Part shown: positions 46,987-55,928 of the stretch, one piece after another
Position numbering within the stretch: position 1 is the stretch's first letter
Layout of the letters: every line of letters begins with the position of its first letter
NCBI RefSeq assembly: GCF_009674535.1
Contig: NZ_WKJK01000013.1
Location: 147,897-211,896, forward strand
Length of the DNA stretch: 64,000 nucleotides
Direction: 5' to 3'
Source of the DNA: Duganella guangzhouensis
Lineage (GTDB): Bacteria > Pseudomonadota > Gammaproteobacteria > Burkholderiales > Burkholderiaceae_D
The notes under the pieces: generated by a model
What the model was told of the DNA's origin: nothing
Databases searched by the model: none
The model's input: only the letters and a program-made list of their open reading frames with translations
Made by a program: the position numbers and the translations under genes

Positions 46987-47772
46987 ATGAGCAACTACTA
47001 CGGCGACAAGCGACTCAGCGACGACATGCCCATCTATGTCGCGGCCCAGCACACCGATGGCGGCGTCGGCAAGGGCAAGTTCTCGCACTATCACCCAGAA
47101 GGCCAGATGTACATTCCGCTGCAAGGGGTGATTCTGGTCGAAGCCGGCGGCAACCGCCAGGTGCTGCCGCCTGGCCGGCTGGGCTGGATACCGCCGTATA
47201 TGGAGCACGCGGCCAGCGCCCACGGCAACACCCTCAAACCGGGTCTGGCCGGCTACACCATCCATCTGGCGCCGTCGCTGTGTGTGGGCTTTCCCGAGCA
47301 ATCGCTGGCGCTGCGCATGTCGCCGCTGGCGGAGTCGCTGCTGCAACGCATGTGTGCCTGGCCGACTGGCATGCCGCCGGACGCCGCCGCGCTGCGGGTG
47401 ATGAATGTGTTCCTCGACGAGATGCGCGCCGCCGAGCCGGACCCGCTGCACCTGACCATGCCGCGTCATCCGCGCCTGCTGGCCATGGCCGCCGCGATCG
47501 CGGAAGATCCGGCCGATGAAACCGATCTCGACGCCTGGGCCGATCAACTGGGCTGGTCGCGCCGCAGCCTGACCCGTCACTTCCGCAACGAGACCGGCAT
47601 GTCGGTGGTCGAATGGCGCCAGGTGGCGCGCCTGCAGAAAGGCATGGCGCTGCTGAACGGCGGCGCCTCGGTGACGACGGTGGCGCTCAGCCTGGGCTAC
47701 GACAGCGTCAGCAGCTTCATCGCCCTGTTCCGCCGCCTGCTCGGGACGACACCGGCCCGCTTTGGCGCATAG
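46987..47772 (+). CDS. AraC-family regulator with N-terminal cupin
   Basis: 261 residues: a cupin-like sensor (SHYHPEGQMYIPLQGVILVEAGG ... WIPPYMEHA) then two AraC helix-turn-helices (LDAWADQLGWSRRSLTRHF and VTTVALSLGYDSVSSFIALF). Divergent from the inositol-monophosphatase-like gene, a likely target. Effector unknown. Confidence 0.92.
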   Translation: MSNYYGDKRLSDDMPIYVAAQHTDGGVGKGKFSHYHPEGQMYIPLQGVILVEAGGNRQVLPPGRLGWIPPYMEHAASAHGNTLKPGLAGYTIHLAPSLCVGFPEQSLALRMSPLAESLLQRMCAWPTGMPPDAAALRVMNVFLDEMRAAEPDPLHLTMPRHPRLLAMAAAIAEDPADETDLDAWADQLGWSRRSLTRHFRNETGMSVVEWRQVARLQKGMALLNGGASVTTVALSLGYDSVSSFIALFRRLLGTTPARFGA

Positions 47773-47777
47773 AGTCC

Positions 47778-48698
47778 TCAGTGAGCGGCCACCCAAGCGG
47801 GCGACGGCTGCGGGTCCGGCATGGCGAAGGTCTGGCGCATGCGCTCCACTTCTTTGGCCGGACTCAGTCCAAACAGCCGCTTGAACTCGCGGCTGAATTG
47901 CGACGCGCTCTCATAGCCAACCTCGGCGCTGGCAGCGGCCACCGACATCTCATGGCGCAGCATTAACAGCCGCGCCTGGTGCAGCCGGGTCGACTTCAGA
48001 TACTGGATCGGCGACGTGCTGGTCACCGCCTTGAAGTGATGATGAAACGTCGCCACGCTCATATTGGCCTCGCTGGCCAGCTGGCCGATATCCAGTTCCT
48101 CACTGAACGATGCGTGTATCTTGCGCAAAGTGCGCGAGATGGCGGCAAAGCGGCCCTGCTGCATCAGCGCCGCCCGCATCGCGCCGCCTTGCGCGCTGGT
48201 CAGCACACGGTAATAAATCTCGCGCAGCAATGCCGGCCCCAGCATCGCCAGATCGAGCGGCTCTGACAGCACTTCCAGAAACCGCAGCACGGACGCCGTC
48301 AGGCGCGCATCCATCGGCGTCGACAACATGCCGCGTGGCGAGGCCAGCACGGGCTGCCCCTGCGCTTCCAGTTCCAGCAGCAAATCCGCCGTCAGCTGAA
48401 AATTCAGCCGGAGATACATCGCCAGCAGCGGCTCCTCCGCGCTGGCTTCGGTTTCCATCGAAAATGGCACGGGGACCGATACGGCCAGACAGTGCCGGGC
48501 ATCATAAACATATTCCTGCCCGCCAAGGAAACCACGCTTGCGCCCCTGGCCGACAATCACAATACCGGGTTCATACAGGACCGGCGTCCGGTTCAAAGGA
48601 CGGTTGGAGCGCAGAAAGCGCACATCCGGCAAGGCGGACAAATTGTAGCCCTCCACCGGCGCCAGGCGCTCCATCAAGGTGACTATGCGATTTTTCAT
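47778..48698 (-). CDS. AraC-family regulator (AraC_N type)
   Basis: 306 residues: an AraC_N-type sensor domain (VRFLRSNRPLNRTPVLYEPGIVIVGQGRK, cited in parts; SVPVPFSMETEA) and C-terminal helix-turn-helices (IGQLASEANMSVATFHHHFK and VAAASAEVGYESASQFSREF). The ATG at 48698 (MKNRIVTLMERL) fits the family; an in-frame extension upstream overlaps the promoter. It is divergent from the SDR gene, which it probably controls, a common arrangement. Confidence 0.92.
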   Translation of the reverse strand: MKNRIVTLMERLAPVEGYNLSALPDVRFLRSNRPLNRTPVLYEPGIVIVGQGRKRGFLGGQEYVYDARHCLAVSVPVPFSMETEASAEEPLLAMYLRLNFQLTADLLLELEAQGQPVLASPRGMLSTPMDARLTASVLRFLEVLSEPLDLAMLGPALLREIYYRVLTSAQGGAMRAALMQQGRFAAISRTLRKIHASFSEELDIGQLASEANMSVATFHHHFKAVTSTSPIQYLKSTRLHQARLLMLRHEMSVAAASAEVGYESASQFSREFKRLFGLSPAKEVERMRQTFAMPDPQPSPAWVAAH

Positions 48699-48809
48699 AG
48701 CGCGATTGTAATCCCTCAGAGAATCAGGCAAATGATGCAGAACTTCCGGCATGGCCGCCTGACGCCGCCCGACCTACCATGGCAACCTCACTGACCGCAA
48801 AGGAATACC

Positions 48810-49634
48810 ATGAGCAAGACCTTCTTTATTACCGGCGTCAGCAGCGGCTTTGGCCGCGCGCTGGCGGAGGCGGCACTGGCCGCCGGCCACACCGTCATCG
48901 GCACCGTGCGCCACGAACAGGCACACGCCGCATTTGAAGCCCTGCATCCGCGCGCCCACGCCTGCGTATTAGATGTGACCGATTTCGACGCCGTGGAGCA
49001 GGCGGTAGCGCGGGCCGAAGCCGCCGCCGGCCCGGTGGACGTCTTGGTCAATAACGCCGGCTATGGGCATGAAGGCGTGATGGAGGAATCGTCACTCGAC
49101 GAGATGCGCCGCCAATTCGACGTCAACGTGTTTGGCGCGGTGGCGATGATGAAGGCCTTCCTGCCGCTGTTCCGGACGCGCCGGCGCGGCCACATCATCA
49201 ACATCACCTCGATGGGCGGCTTCATCACCATGCCCGGCATTGCCTATTACGCCGGCAGCAAGTTCGCGCTGGAAGGCATTTCCGAAACGGTCGGCAAAGA
49301 GGTCGGACAATTCGGCATCCACGTCACTGCGGTGGCGCCCGGTTCATTCCGCACCGATTGGGCCGGACGCTCGATGGTGCGTTCGGAGCGCAGCATTGCC
49401 GATTACGACGCACTGTTCGATCCGATCCGCGCCACGCGCGCCGCGCGCAGCGGCAAGCAGCCCGGCGATCCGGCCAAGGCGGCGCAAGCCATCCTGACGC
49501 TGACCGAACTGGCGCAGCCGCCGGCTCACCTGCTGCTGGGTAGCGATGCGCTCGGCCTGGTGCGCGGCAAGCTGGCGCAAATGGAGCAAGAAATCAACGT
49601 CTGGGAAGCGCTGACGCGCTCCACCGACGGTTAA
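48810..49634 (+). CDS. Short-chain dehydrogenase/reductase
   Basis: 274-residue classical SDR with cofactor motif TGVSSGFGRALAEAAL, the NNAGYG motif, catalytic Tyr-x3-Lys in YYAGSKFALEG and a preceding Ser in NITSMGG. The missing Asp after beta2 and the following TVRHEQ (Arg) suggest NADP(H). Divergent from an AraC regulator. Substrate unknown. It is convergent with modE, five bases apart. Confidence 0.92.
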   Translation: MSKTFFITGVSSGFGRALAEAALAAGHTVIGTVRHEQAHAAFEALHPRAHACVLDVTDFDAVEQAVARAEAAAGPVDVLVNNAGYGHEGVMEESSLDEMRRQFDVNVFGAVAMMKAFLPLFRTRRRGHIINITSMGGFITMPGIAYYAGSKFALEGISETVGKEVGQFGIHVTAVAPGSFRTDWAGRSMVRSERSIADYDALFDPIRATRAARSGKQPGDPAKAAQAILTLTELAQPPAHLLLGSDALGLVRGKLAQMEQEINVWEALTRSTDG

Positions 49635-49639
49635 GACGG

Positions 49640-50437
49640 TTAAGCCGGCGTGCCGATGATGACGCTGGATGCCTTGAAGATGGCGCTGACTTCGGCGCCG
49701 ACTTCCAGCGCCAGCGCCTCGCCGCTGTCGCGGGTGACGATGGCGGCAATCGCGCCGCCGCCCGGCAATTCGATGCTGACTTCGGTATTCACCGCGCCCG
49801 GCAGCACGCGGCTGACCTTGCCGCTCAAACGGTTGCGCGCCGACAGTTTGACGTCACCCAGCTCGGTCGCGACGATGATGGACGAGGCCTTAATCAGCGC
49901 AAACGCCTCCACGCCCACCGCCAGTCCCAGGCTATCGCTGCTGTCGCGCGTGATGGTGGCGACGATCTGCTGACCGCCGACGATCTCCAGCACCACCTCG
50001 TCATTGACGGCGCCCTGCTTCAACGCCACCACCTTGCCGCTGAACTGATTACGCGCACTGGTTTTCATCTTCATCCTTTGAATGAGTAAAAAATCGTCGG
50101 CCAGCGCATGCGATTGCGCGCTCAGGTGCGACACAAACTCGCGGTGCGCCGCGTCGATCTTGCGGAAGTTCTCCACCAACTGCGTGCCGCGCCCGGTCAG
50201 CCGCGTGCCGCCGCCGCCCTTGCCGCCGGCCACGCGCTCGACCAGCGGTTCGCCAGCCAGATTGTTCATCGCCTCGATCGCGTCCCACGCGCCCTTGTAG
50301 CTCATGCCGACCGCCTTGGCGGCCGCCGTGATCGAACCTTCCGATGCCACCGCCGCCAACAGCGCCACGCGGTCCTGCCCGCCCAGCTTCTGGCCATCGA
50401 TAGTCATCCACACATTGCCCTGCAATTCCATGCTCAT
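49640..50437 (-). CDS. modE: ModE-type molybdate-responsive regulator
   Basis: 265 residues: an N-terminal winged helix-turn-helix (GSITAAAKAVGMSYKGAWDAIEAMN) with the basic GGKGGGGTRLTGRG segment, then two molybdate-binding TOBE/Mop domains (ARNQFSGKVVALKQGAVNDEVVLEI and ARNRLSGKVSRVLPGAVNTEVSIEL, cited in parts). With molybdate bound it would repress the mod operon. It is the last gene of modA-modB-modC-modE, overlapping modC by four bases. A ModE-box-like dyad lies upstream of modA. Confidence 0.95.
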   Translation of the reverse strand: MSMELQGNVWMTIDGQKLGGQDRVALLAAVASEGSITAAAKAVGMSYKGAWDAIEAMNNLAGEPLVERVAGGKGGGGTRLTGRGTQLVENFRKIDAAHREFVSHLSAQSHALADDFLLIQRMKMKTSARNQFSGKVVALKQGAVNDEVVLEIVGGQQIVATITRDSSDSLGLAVGVEAFALIKASSIIVATELGDVKLSARNRLSGKVSRVLPGAVNTEVSIELPGGGAIAAIVTRDSGEALALEVGAEVSAIFKASSVIIGTPA

Positions 50438-51123
50438 GCCGCGCTCTCCTCCACCCGCAGCATGCTACCATTTTCCATCCGCAGCACGTGATCGCCGAAG
50501 GCGCGCACGTCTTCCGGATCGTGGGTAATCATCAGCATCGGAATCTGCAGCCGCCGCTGCAGCGCGTCCAGCTCGGCACGCATGCGGCCGCGCAGTCCCG
50601 GATCGAGCGCGGCAAACGGCTCGTCCAGCAGCAGCGCATCGGGTTGCGGCGCCAGCGCGCGCGCCAGTGCCACCCGCTGCCGCTGACCGCCGGACAGCTG
50701 ATGCGGAAACTGCTGCGCCACCGCCTCCAGCTCGAACGCCTGCAGCCAGTAACGCACCTGCTCGCCATCGACGCGCGCCAGCGGATTGCGCCAGCCGCGC
50801 TGCAAGCCAAAGGCAATGTTCTGCCGCACGTTCAGATGCGGAAACAGCGCGTAATCCTGGAACAAATAAGCCACCTTGCGTTGCTGCGGCGGCACATTGA
50901 TGCGGGCGGCGCTGTCGAACAGGCAGCGGCCGGCCAGTTCGATGCGGCCGCTGTCCGGGGTCATCAGGCCGGCCACCGCCTTCATCATCTGGCTCTTGCC
51001 GGCGCCGGAAGAACCGTACACCACCACCCGCTGGCTGGCCGATTCAAAGCGCGCGCGCAGCACGAATTCGCGCTCGCCCGAACGCAGGGTTTTCTGAACA
51101 TCGACTTTAAACTGCATACTCAT
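50434..51123 (-). CDS. modC: Molybdate ABC transporter ATP-binding protein (no TOBE domain)
   Basis: 229-residue ABC ATPase with Walker A (YGSSGAGKSQMM), signature (LSGGQRQRVALARALA), Walker B (LLLDEPFAALD) and the His switch. Typical ModC is about 350 residues and ends with a TOBE domain. Here that domain is absent, and the molybdate-sensing TOBE modules sit in the overlapping modE product instead. It overlaps modB and modE by four bases each. The transport role is assigned from operon context and similarity. Confidence 0.93.
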   Translation of the reverse strand: MSMQFKVDVQKTLRSGEREFVLRARFESASQRVVVYGSSGAGKSQMMKAVAGLMTPDSGRIELAGRCLFDSAARINVPPQQRKVAYLFQDYALFPHLNVRQNIAFGLQRGWRNPLARVDGEQVRYWLQAFELEAVAQQFPHQLSGGQRQRVALARALAPQPDALLLDEPFAALDPGLRGRMRAELDALQRRLQIPMLMITHDPEDVRAFGDHVLRMENGSMLRVEESAA

Positions 51124-51797
51124 ACCGCCAGCGCCCGGTTGGGCGTCAATTTATTAGCCGCGATCAGCACCGTCACGCACACCACCGAGGTAACGATCAC
51201 CAGCAGATTGGCGTGATCGTCCTGTCCGGCCTGCACCGCCTCATACACCGCGATCGACAGCGTCTGGGTTTTGCCGGGAATGCTGCCGGCCACCATCAAC
51301 GTCGCGCCGAACTCGCCCATGGAACGGGCGAAAGCCAGCAAAGTACCGCCCAGCACGCCGCGCCAGGCCAGCGGCAGCGTCACCCGCAGGAACACGCCAA
51401 ACGAGGACACGCCCAGCACCCGCGCCGCCTGCTCCAGCTGCAAGTCCATGTTTTCAAACGCCGCCCGCGCGCCCTTCAGCACCAGCGGGAACGCCACCAC
51501 GGCGGCCGCGATCACCGCCGCCTGCCAGGTGAAGATCAGATTGATGCCCATCTGCTGCAGCCAGGCGCCCAGCACACCATTGCGGCCAATGATGACCAGC
51601 AGATAGTAGCCCAGCACCGTCGGCGGCATCACCATCGGCAGCGTCAGCACCGCGTCCAGCAGCTCGCGGCCGGGAAAACGCTTGCGCGCCAGCAGATACC
51701 CCAACGCCACGCCCAGCAACAGATCGATCAGCGTGGCCCACAGGGCCACTTTCAGCGACAGGCGCAGCGCTACCCACGCTGGATCGAACGCATCCAC
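51120..51797 (-). CDS. modB: Molybdate ABC transporter permease
   Basis: 225-residue inner-membrane permease with five or so helices and the ABC-coupling EAA-type loop (EQAARVLGVSSFGVFLRVTLP). The GTG at 51797 is chosen: it starts one base after the modA stop and gives the family's normal N-terminus (DAFDPAWVALRLSLKVAL); longer in-frame sequence would overlap modA. It forms the channel for molybdate delivered by ModA and powered by ModC. Confidence 0.94.
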   Translation of the reverse strand: MDAFDPAWVALRLSLKVALWATLIDLLLGVALGYLLARKRFPGRELLDAVLTLPMVMPPTVLGYYLLVIIGRNGVLGAWLQQMGINLIFTWQAAVIAAAVVAFPLVLKGARAAFENMDLQLEQAARVLGVSSFGVFLRVTLPLAWRGVLGGTLLAFARSMGEFGATLMVAGSIPGKTQTLSIAVYEAVQAGQDDHANLLVIVTSVVCVTVLIAANKLTPNRALAV

Positions 51798-51798
51798 G

Positions 51799-52548
51799 TT
51801 ATGGACGGCCGAAACCGTACTTGGCGAGGATGGCCTGACCGGCCGGCGACTGCACGTAATCGGCAAACTTGCGGCCTTCCGCAGCCTGCGGACCGGCGGC
51901 GATCACCGCGATCGGATAGGTCACCGGGGTTTCGGTCGGCACCGTGGCCACCAGCGTGACCTTGTCCTTGACGATGGCGGCATCGGTGGCATACACGAAG
52001 CCGGCATCGACCTCGCCACGCGCCACGTAGTCCAGGCACTGACGCACCGAGGTGCCGAGAATCAGCTTGGGCTCGACCGCCTGCCACAGCTTGGCATTTT
52101 CCAGCGCCGCCTTGGTATAACGGCCGACCGGCACGCTGGCCGGATTACCGATGGTGATGCGCGACACGCCAGCCTGCGCCACATCGCTCACATTCTTCAG
52201 CGCCACTTTGGCGTTCTGCGGCGCGATCAGCACCAGGCTGTTGCTGGCGAAGTTCTTGCGGGTGCCTGGTGCCAGCAGTTTCAGGTGGTCGGCCTTGTCC
52301 ATCGCATCCTGATCGGCGGAAGCAAACACATCGACCGGCGCGCCCTTGCTGATTTGCTGCACCAGCGGGTCGGACGCCGCAAAATTGAACAACACCTTGT
52401 CGCCGGCGTGCTCCTTCTCGTACGCGGTGCCAATTTCCTTGAACGCATTGGTCAGGCTGGCCGCAGCCGATACCGTGATGTCCGTTGCCGAAGCCGAGGC
52501 GCCCAGCGCCAGCAGCAATGCCGCCACAACTGCTTTTTGCATTTTCAC
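51799..52548 (-). CDS. modA: Periplasmic molybdate-binding protein
   Basis: 249-residue binding protein with signal peptide (VVAALLLALGASASA) and ModA signatures: the anion-contacting VSAAASLTNAFKEIG, VLFNFAASDPLVQQI and VDVFASADQDAMDKA. Captures molybdate (or tungstate) for ModBC. First gene of the operon; a dyad resembling a ModE box lies 20-45 bases upstream of its start. The molybdenum supply fits the molybdoenzyme encoded at 4559-6784. Confidence 0.96.
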   Translation of the reverse strand: MKMQKAVVAALLLALGASASATDITVSAAASLTNAFKEIGTAYEKEHAGDKVLFNFAASDPLVQQISKGAPVDVFASADQDAMDKADHLKLLAPGTRKNFASNSLVLIAPQNAKVALKNVSDVAQAGVSRITIGNPASVPVGRYTKAALENAKLWQAVEPKLILGTSVRQCLDYVARGEVDAGFVYATDAAIVKDKVTLVATVPTETPVTYPIAVIAAGPQAAEGRKFADYVQSPAGQAILAKYGFGRP

Positions 52549-52567
52549 TCCCTACTCCTATTAATTA

Positions 52568-52593
52568 GCGCAATAAACCTGATTATATAGCGC
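52568..52593 (-). promoter_or_regulatory. Candidate ModE box upstream of modA
   Basis: GCGCAATAAA (52568-52577), 6-base spacer, TATATAGCGC (52584-52593): arms complementary at 8 of 10 positions and similar to the E. coli ModE box (TATAT-rich arms flanked by CG). It lies immediately before modA, where ModE binding would repress. Confidence 0.65.
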
Positions 52594-52724
52594 CATGGCA
52601 ATCTGGGTACTATCCGGAAGAACTAGTCCAGTCGCATTACCAAACCGTAACGATTGATTAATTGGCATTGACCGTAGAATGCAGCGGAGATGTCACGCCA
52701 CCCACCAGTATCTGGAGATCGACC

Positions 52725-53201
52725 ATGCGCTACCTTTCCTGGCTGTTCCTAGCCACCTTGCTGCTCAGCGCCACTGCCGGCCACGCGGCGCAGGCCGACA
52801 CCCCAGCAGCGCCGCAAGCCGCTCCCGTTGGCCGTCCCTTGCCAGCTGGCTGGTTGCCCTTGATTGGGAAAGACATGCGGGGCAGCTTCATCCAGGCTGG
52901 CAGCGACGATATCGCCCTGCTGATGTACAAAGGCGACACCGACGCCGTCGTCATCGTGCCAGACCCGGCCAGCGGCCGCGAGATCGGCGTCATCCACACC
53001 TTCGGCGACAGTGAGGTCAACCTGCCGCAATTGTCACTGATCAAGCCAGGCAGCTATCACCCGGTGTGTCATGGCGGCGGCGCTTGCGCGCCGGCGGTCG
53101 ATATCGCCACCGAGGCGATCGGCCTGTGTCATGGCGAGGCCAGCTGCGAGATCATTTACTTTAAAGACAACAGCTACCATCACATCACCGTTACCGACTA
53201 A
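52725..53201 (+). CDS. Small exported protein of unknown function
   Basis: 158 residues with a Sec signal peptide (MRYLSWLFLATLLLSATAGHA), then a Pro/Ala linker and a compact domain with paired cysteines (PVCHGGGACAP and LCHGEASCEIIYF) that could form disulfides or bind metal together with nearby His. Not recognised. The ATG at 52725 has a GGAG site; in-frame sequence upstream has none. It is followed by a metallopeptidase gene on the same strand, 45 bases on. Confidence 0.75.
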   Translation: MRYLSWLFLATLLLSATAGHAAQADTPAAPQAAPVGRPLPAGWLPLIGKDMRGSFIQAGSDDIALLMYKGDTDAVVIVPDPASGREIGVIHTFGDSEVNLPQLSLIKPGSYHPVCHGGGACAPAVDIATEAIGLCHGEASCEIIYFKDNSYHHITVTD

Positions 53202-53246
53202 GCGACATGTGATACATTCCGAGCTCGCCATTTTTCCGCAGCCGTC

Positions 53247-53762
53247 ATGTCCCACCTGAAGTACCTCAGCGCCTATTCCGAACAAGTCCAGCAGCAAGTC
53301 AGTCAGCTGATCGCCCAGAACCGGCTGGGCGAGGTGCTGCTCAAGCGCTACAGCAAAGCCCACGACTTGCGCACCGATCGCGCGCTGTACCAGTACGTGC
53401 AGGATTTAAAAACGGAATTCTTGCGCAACGCCGAGCCGATCAACAAGGTTGAGTACGACAACAAGATCCACGTCATCAACCATGCGCTGGGGCTGCATAC
53501 CGCCATCTCGCGCGTCCAGGGCGGCAAGCTGAAGGCCAAGCACGAGATCCGCGTCGCCACCATGTTCAAGGAAGTGCCGCTGGAATTCCTGCGCATGATC
53601 GCCGTGCACGAGCTGGCTCACCTCAAGCACAAGGAGCACGACAAGGCGTTCTACAAGCTGTGCACTTACATGGAGCCCAACTACCATCAGTACGAGTTCG
53701 ACCTGCGGCTGTATCTGACGGTGCTGGATCAGGGCTCGCCGCGCCTGTGGAGCGCGGCCTAG
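53247..53762 (+). CDS. YgjP-like (DUF45) metallopeptidase-family protein
   Basis: 171-residue protein with the gluzincin-like zinc motif HELAHLKHKEHDKAFY (HExxH followed by a third His), characteristic of the YgjP/WLM-related family. Cytoplasmic, no signal. Substrate unknown; relatives are linked to protein or DNA-protein-crosslink processing, which is only suggestive. The stop overlaps the convergent TonB-receptor gene by four bases. Confidence 0.88.
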   Translation: MSHLKYLSAYSEQVQQQVSQLIAQNRLGEVLLKRYSKAHDLRTDRALYQYVQDLKTEFLRNAEPINKVEYDNKIHVINHALGLHTAISRVQGGKLKAKHEIRVATMFKEVPLEFLRMIAVHELAHLKHKEHDKAFYKLCTYMEPNYHQYEFDLRLYLTVLDQGSPRLWSAA

Positions 53763-55804
53763 AAACTGTGGCTCAAGGTCAGCCGCAACGTGCGTGGCTC
53801 GACCGGGTGGAAGTGGATATCGCTGACCGCCGAGCTTTCGCCCGATAGCCGCGACTCGTAGTAGTAATCGATATCGCTGGCCTGCTTGTTGAACAGGTTG
53901 AACACATCCAGCGACAGGCGGGTGCGCTTGCTCAACTGATAGCCAACCCGCGCATACGCCAGCGTGGTCGAAGCCGAGCGCACACTGTTGTCCTCCGTTA
54001 GCGGTCGCGGCCCGAAGTGGCGCAGGTTGAAGCTGCCGGACCAACGTCCCATATCGGTCACCGTCACGCCAAACGAGGCCACGCGATTGACCGCGCCTGG
54101 AATGTAGTTCCCGGCCGGATCATCCTGCGTGTAGCGCGCGTGCGAGGTCGCCAGATCCAGATCGAACAGCAGCCACGGCGTGGCGATGTAGTGGTTATTC
54201 CACTCGATGCCATGCCGATGGCTGGCGCGACTGGCTTCGGTCTCCCCGGCATCGCCCACGAACACCAGCTCCGACGCGATATCCAGCCGCCACAGCGCCA
54301 ACGAACTTTGCAGGCCGGGAACGATCTCGGTGCGCAGTCCCAGCTCGCCGCCACGGGTCGGCACCAGCGGCGTCACCGGCGTCGAGGCCGAGCCGTCCGA
54401 CAAGCGCGTCTGCGTGGTGCCGCGCGCATCGTTGCTGTGGAAGCCCTTGCCGTAGTTGATGAAGTACTCGGTCTTGTCCCACGGCCCGAAAATCAGCGAC
54501 AGCTTGGGCGACGCGATATGGTCGCTGGCCTTGCCACTATTGCCCTCGATGCTGCTGTCGACGTCGAAACGATAAGCGTCATAGCGCACCCCGGCCAAGC
54601 TGCGCAGCCATGGCTGCCATTGCGTGACGTTTTCGGCATACAGGCCGGCGCTGCTTTCCTTGACGCGGTCCTCGCGCACGGTGGCGGTACGCACCCGCGC
54701 CACCGTCTCGTACAAGCCCACCGGCGACAGCTGGTCATAGCGGGTCTGCAGGCCGATCTTGTTCCGCATCGGCAGCCCGCCCAGATCGCTGGTCCATGAC
54801 TGCGCCAGATTGAAGCCCGCCATGGTGCGGCGCTCGCTCTGATTGAACTGATCTCCATCCTCCTCGTTGCTGAGCAGGTAGGTGAAGTTGCTGAACAAGT
54901 CCAGGCTGGAATGCACCACATACGCATCCATCTCGAACAGCACGTTGCCATCGCGCTTGCGCATGGCGCAGGACAGGCTGTAACGCGCACTGTCGCCACC
55001 GTCTGTGGGATCGATCGCGCCATAACGCCCGATCAGCCCCGACTCGACCGCGCGCAGCGGCACCTGGTCGGTCGAGTTCCAGGTGTTGTGATACGCCATC
55101 GCCGTCACGCTATAACCATCGTCGGCGGTGCCGGCGCTGTAGCGCAGCGTGGCGCTGTACTTGCGCACCTTCTCCGGCGTGTCCCACGGCCCGTTGTTGC
55201 GGTTGACTTCGAGGCCGTACAGCAGCGTGCCGCCGCCGGCCTGGAACGAATCCGCCACCACCGCGCGCTGATAGCCATAGCTGCCCAGCGACAGACTGGC
55301 AATGCCCTGCTCCAGATGATCGGCCAGCTTGATGTGCGCGGCGCCGGCGGAAGCGAAGTCGCCCTCGTCGGCAAAATACGGCCCCTTTTTGTAATCGATG
55401 CGCTGCACCAGCTCGGGAATCAGAAAGTTCAGATCGGAGTACCCCTGGCCATGCGCGTGGGTGCGCATATTGACCGGCATACCGTCGACATAGGTGGCGA
55501 AGTCGGTGCCATGATCGAGATTGAAACCGCGCAGGAAATACTGATTGGCCTTGCCGTCGCCGCTGTGCTGGGTGACGATCATGCCCGGCACGAATTCCAG
55601 CAACTCGCCGGTGCGCAGCGCCGGCCGATTGGCGATCAGGTCGCCGGTGATGACGCCCTGGCTGGCCGCATCCGAGGTGCCGACGGCATTATCGTAATGG
55701 CCGACCACCTGCACCTTCTCCAGTTTGACATCCTCTTCCTCCGCCTGCGCACCCGCCCCGGCGACCGCCATTGCCAACACCAACGCCTTCTTCCCGAAAC
55801 GCAT
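53759..55804 (-). CDS. TonB-dependent outer-membrane receptor
   Basis: 681 residues: signal peptide (KKALVLAMAVAGAGAQA), short leader with TonB-box-like EKVQVVG, plug domain (ANRPALRTGELLEFVPGMIVTQHSG ... FLRGFNLDHGTDFATYVDGMPVN, cited in parts) and a beta-barrel ending LRLTLSHSF. No STN domain, so no surface-signalling. The ATG at 55804 has a GGAG site. Ligand unknown: it lies between the mod operon and the amino-sugar operon but shares no promoter with either. No Fur box was seen. Confidence 0.92.
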   Translation of the reverse strand: MRFGKKALVLAMAVAGAGAQAEEEDVKLEKVQVVGHYDNAVGTSDAASQGVITGDLIANRPALRTGELLEFVPGMIVTQHSGDGKANQYFLRGFNLDHGTDFATYVDGMPVNMRTHAHGQGYSDLNFLIPELVQRIDYKKGPYFADEGDFASAGAAHIKLADHLEQGIASLSLGSYGYQRAVVADSFQAGGGTLLYGLEVNRNNGPWDTPEKVRKYSATLRYSAGTADDGYSVTAMAYHNTWNSTDQVPLRAVESGLIGRYGAIDPTDGGDSARYSLSCAMRKRDGNVLFEMDAYVVHSSLDLFSNFTYLLSNEEDGDQFNQSERRTMAGFNLAQSWTSDLGGLPMRNKIGLQTRYDQLSPVGLYETVARVRTATVREDRVKESSAGLYAENVTQWQPWLRSLAGVRYDAYRFDVDSSIEGNSGKASDHIASPKLSLIFGPWDKTEYFINYGKGFHSNDARGTTQTRLSDGSASTPVTPLVPTRGGELGLRTEIVPGLQSSLALWRLDIASELVFVGDAGETEASRASHRHGIEWNNHYIATPWLLFDLDLATSHARYTQDDPAGNYIPGAVNRVASFGVTVTDMGRWSGSFNLRHFGPRPLTEDNSVRSASTTLAYARVGYQLSKRTRLSLDVFNLFNKQASDIDYYYESRLSGESSAVSDIHFHPVEPRTLRLTLSHSF

Positions 55805-55928
55805 CTTCACTCCTGTTTTTGCAAGCAAACATAGTAAAGAAGGCGTTTCAAAATGGTGCTGCAGGCGGGTAAAACCATGCAAAACCATGTAAGCGCGAGC
55901 GGCGCTGCCACCGCTGCTCGCGCCCGGC

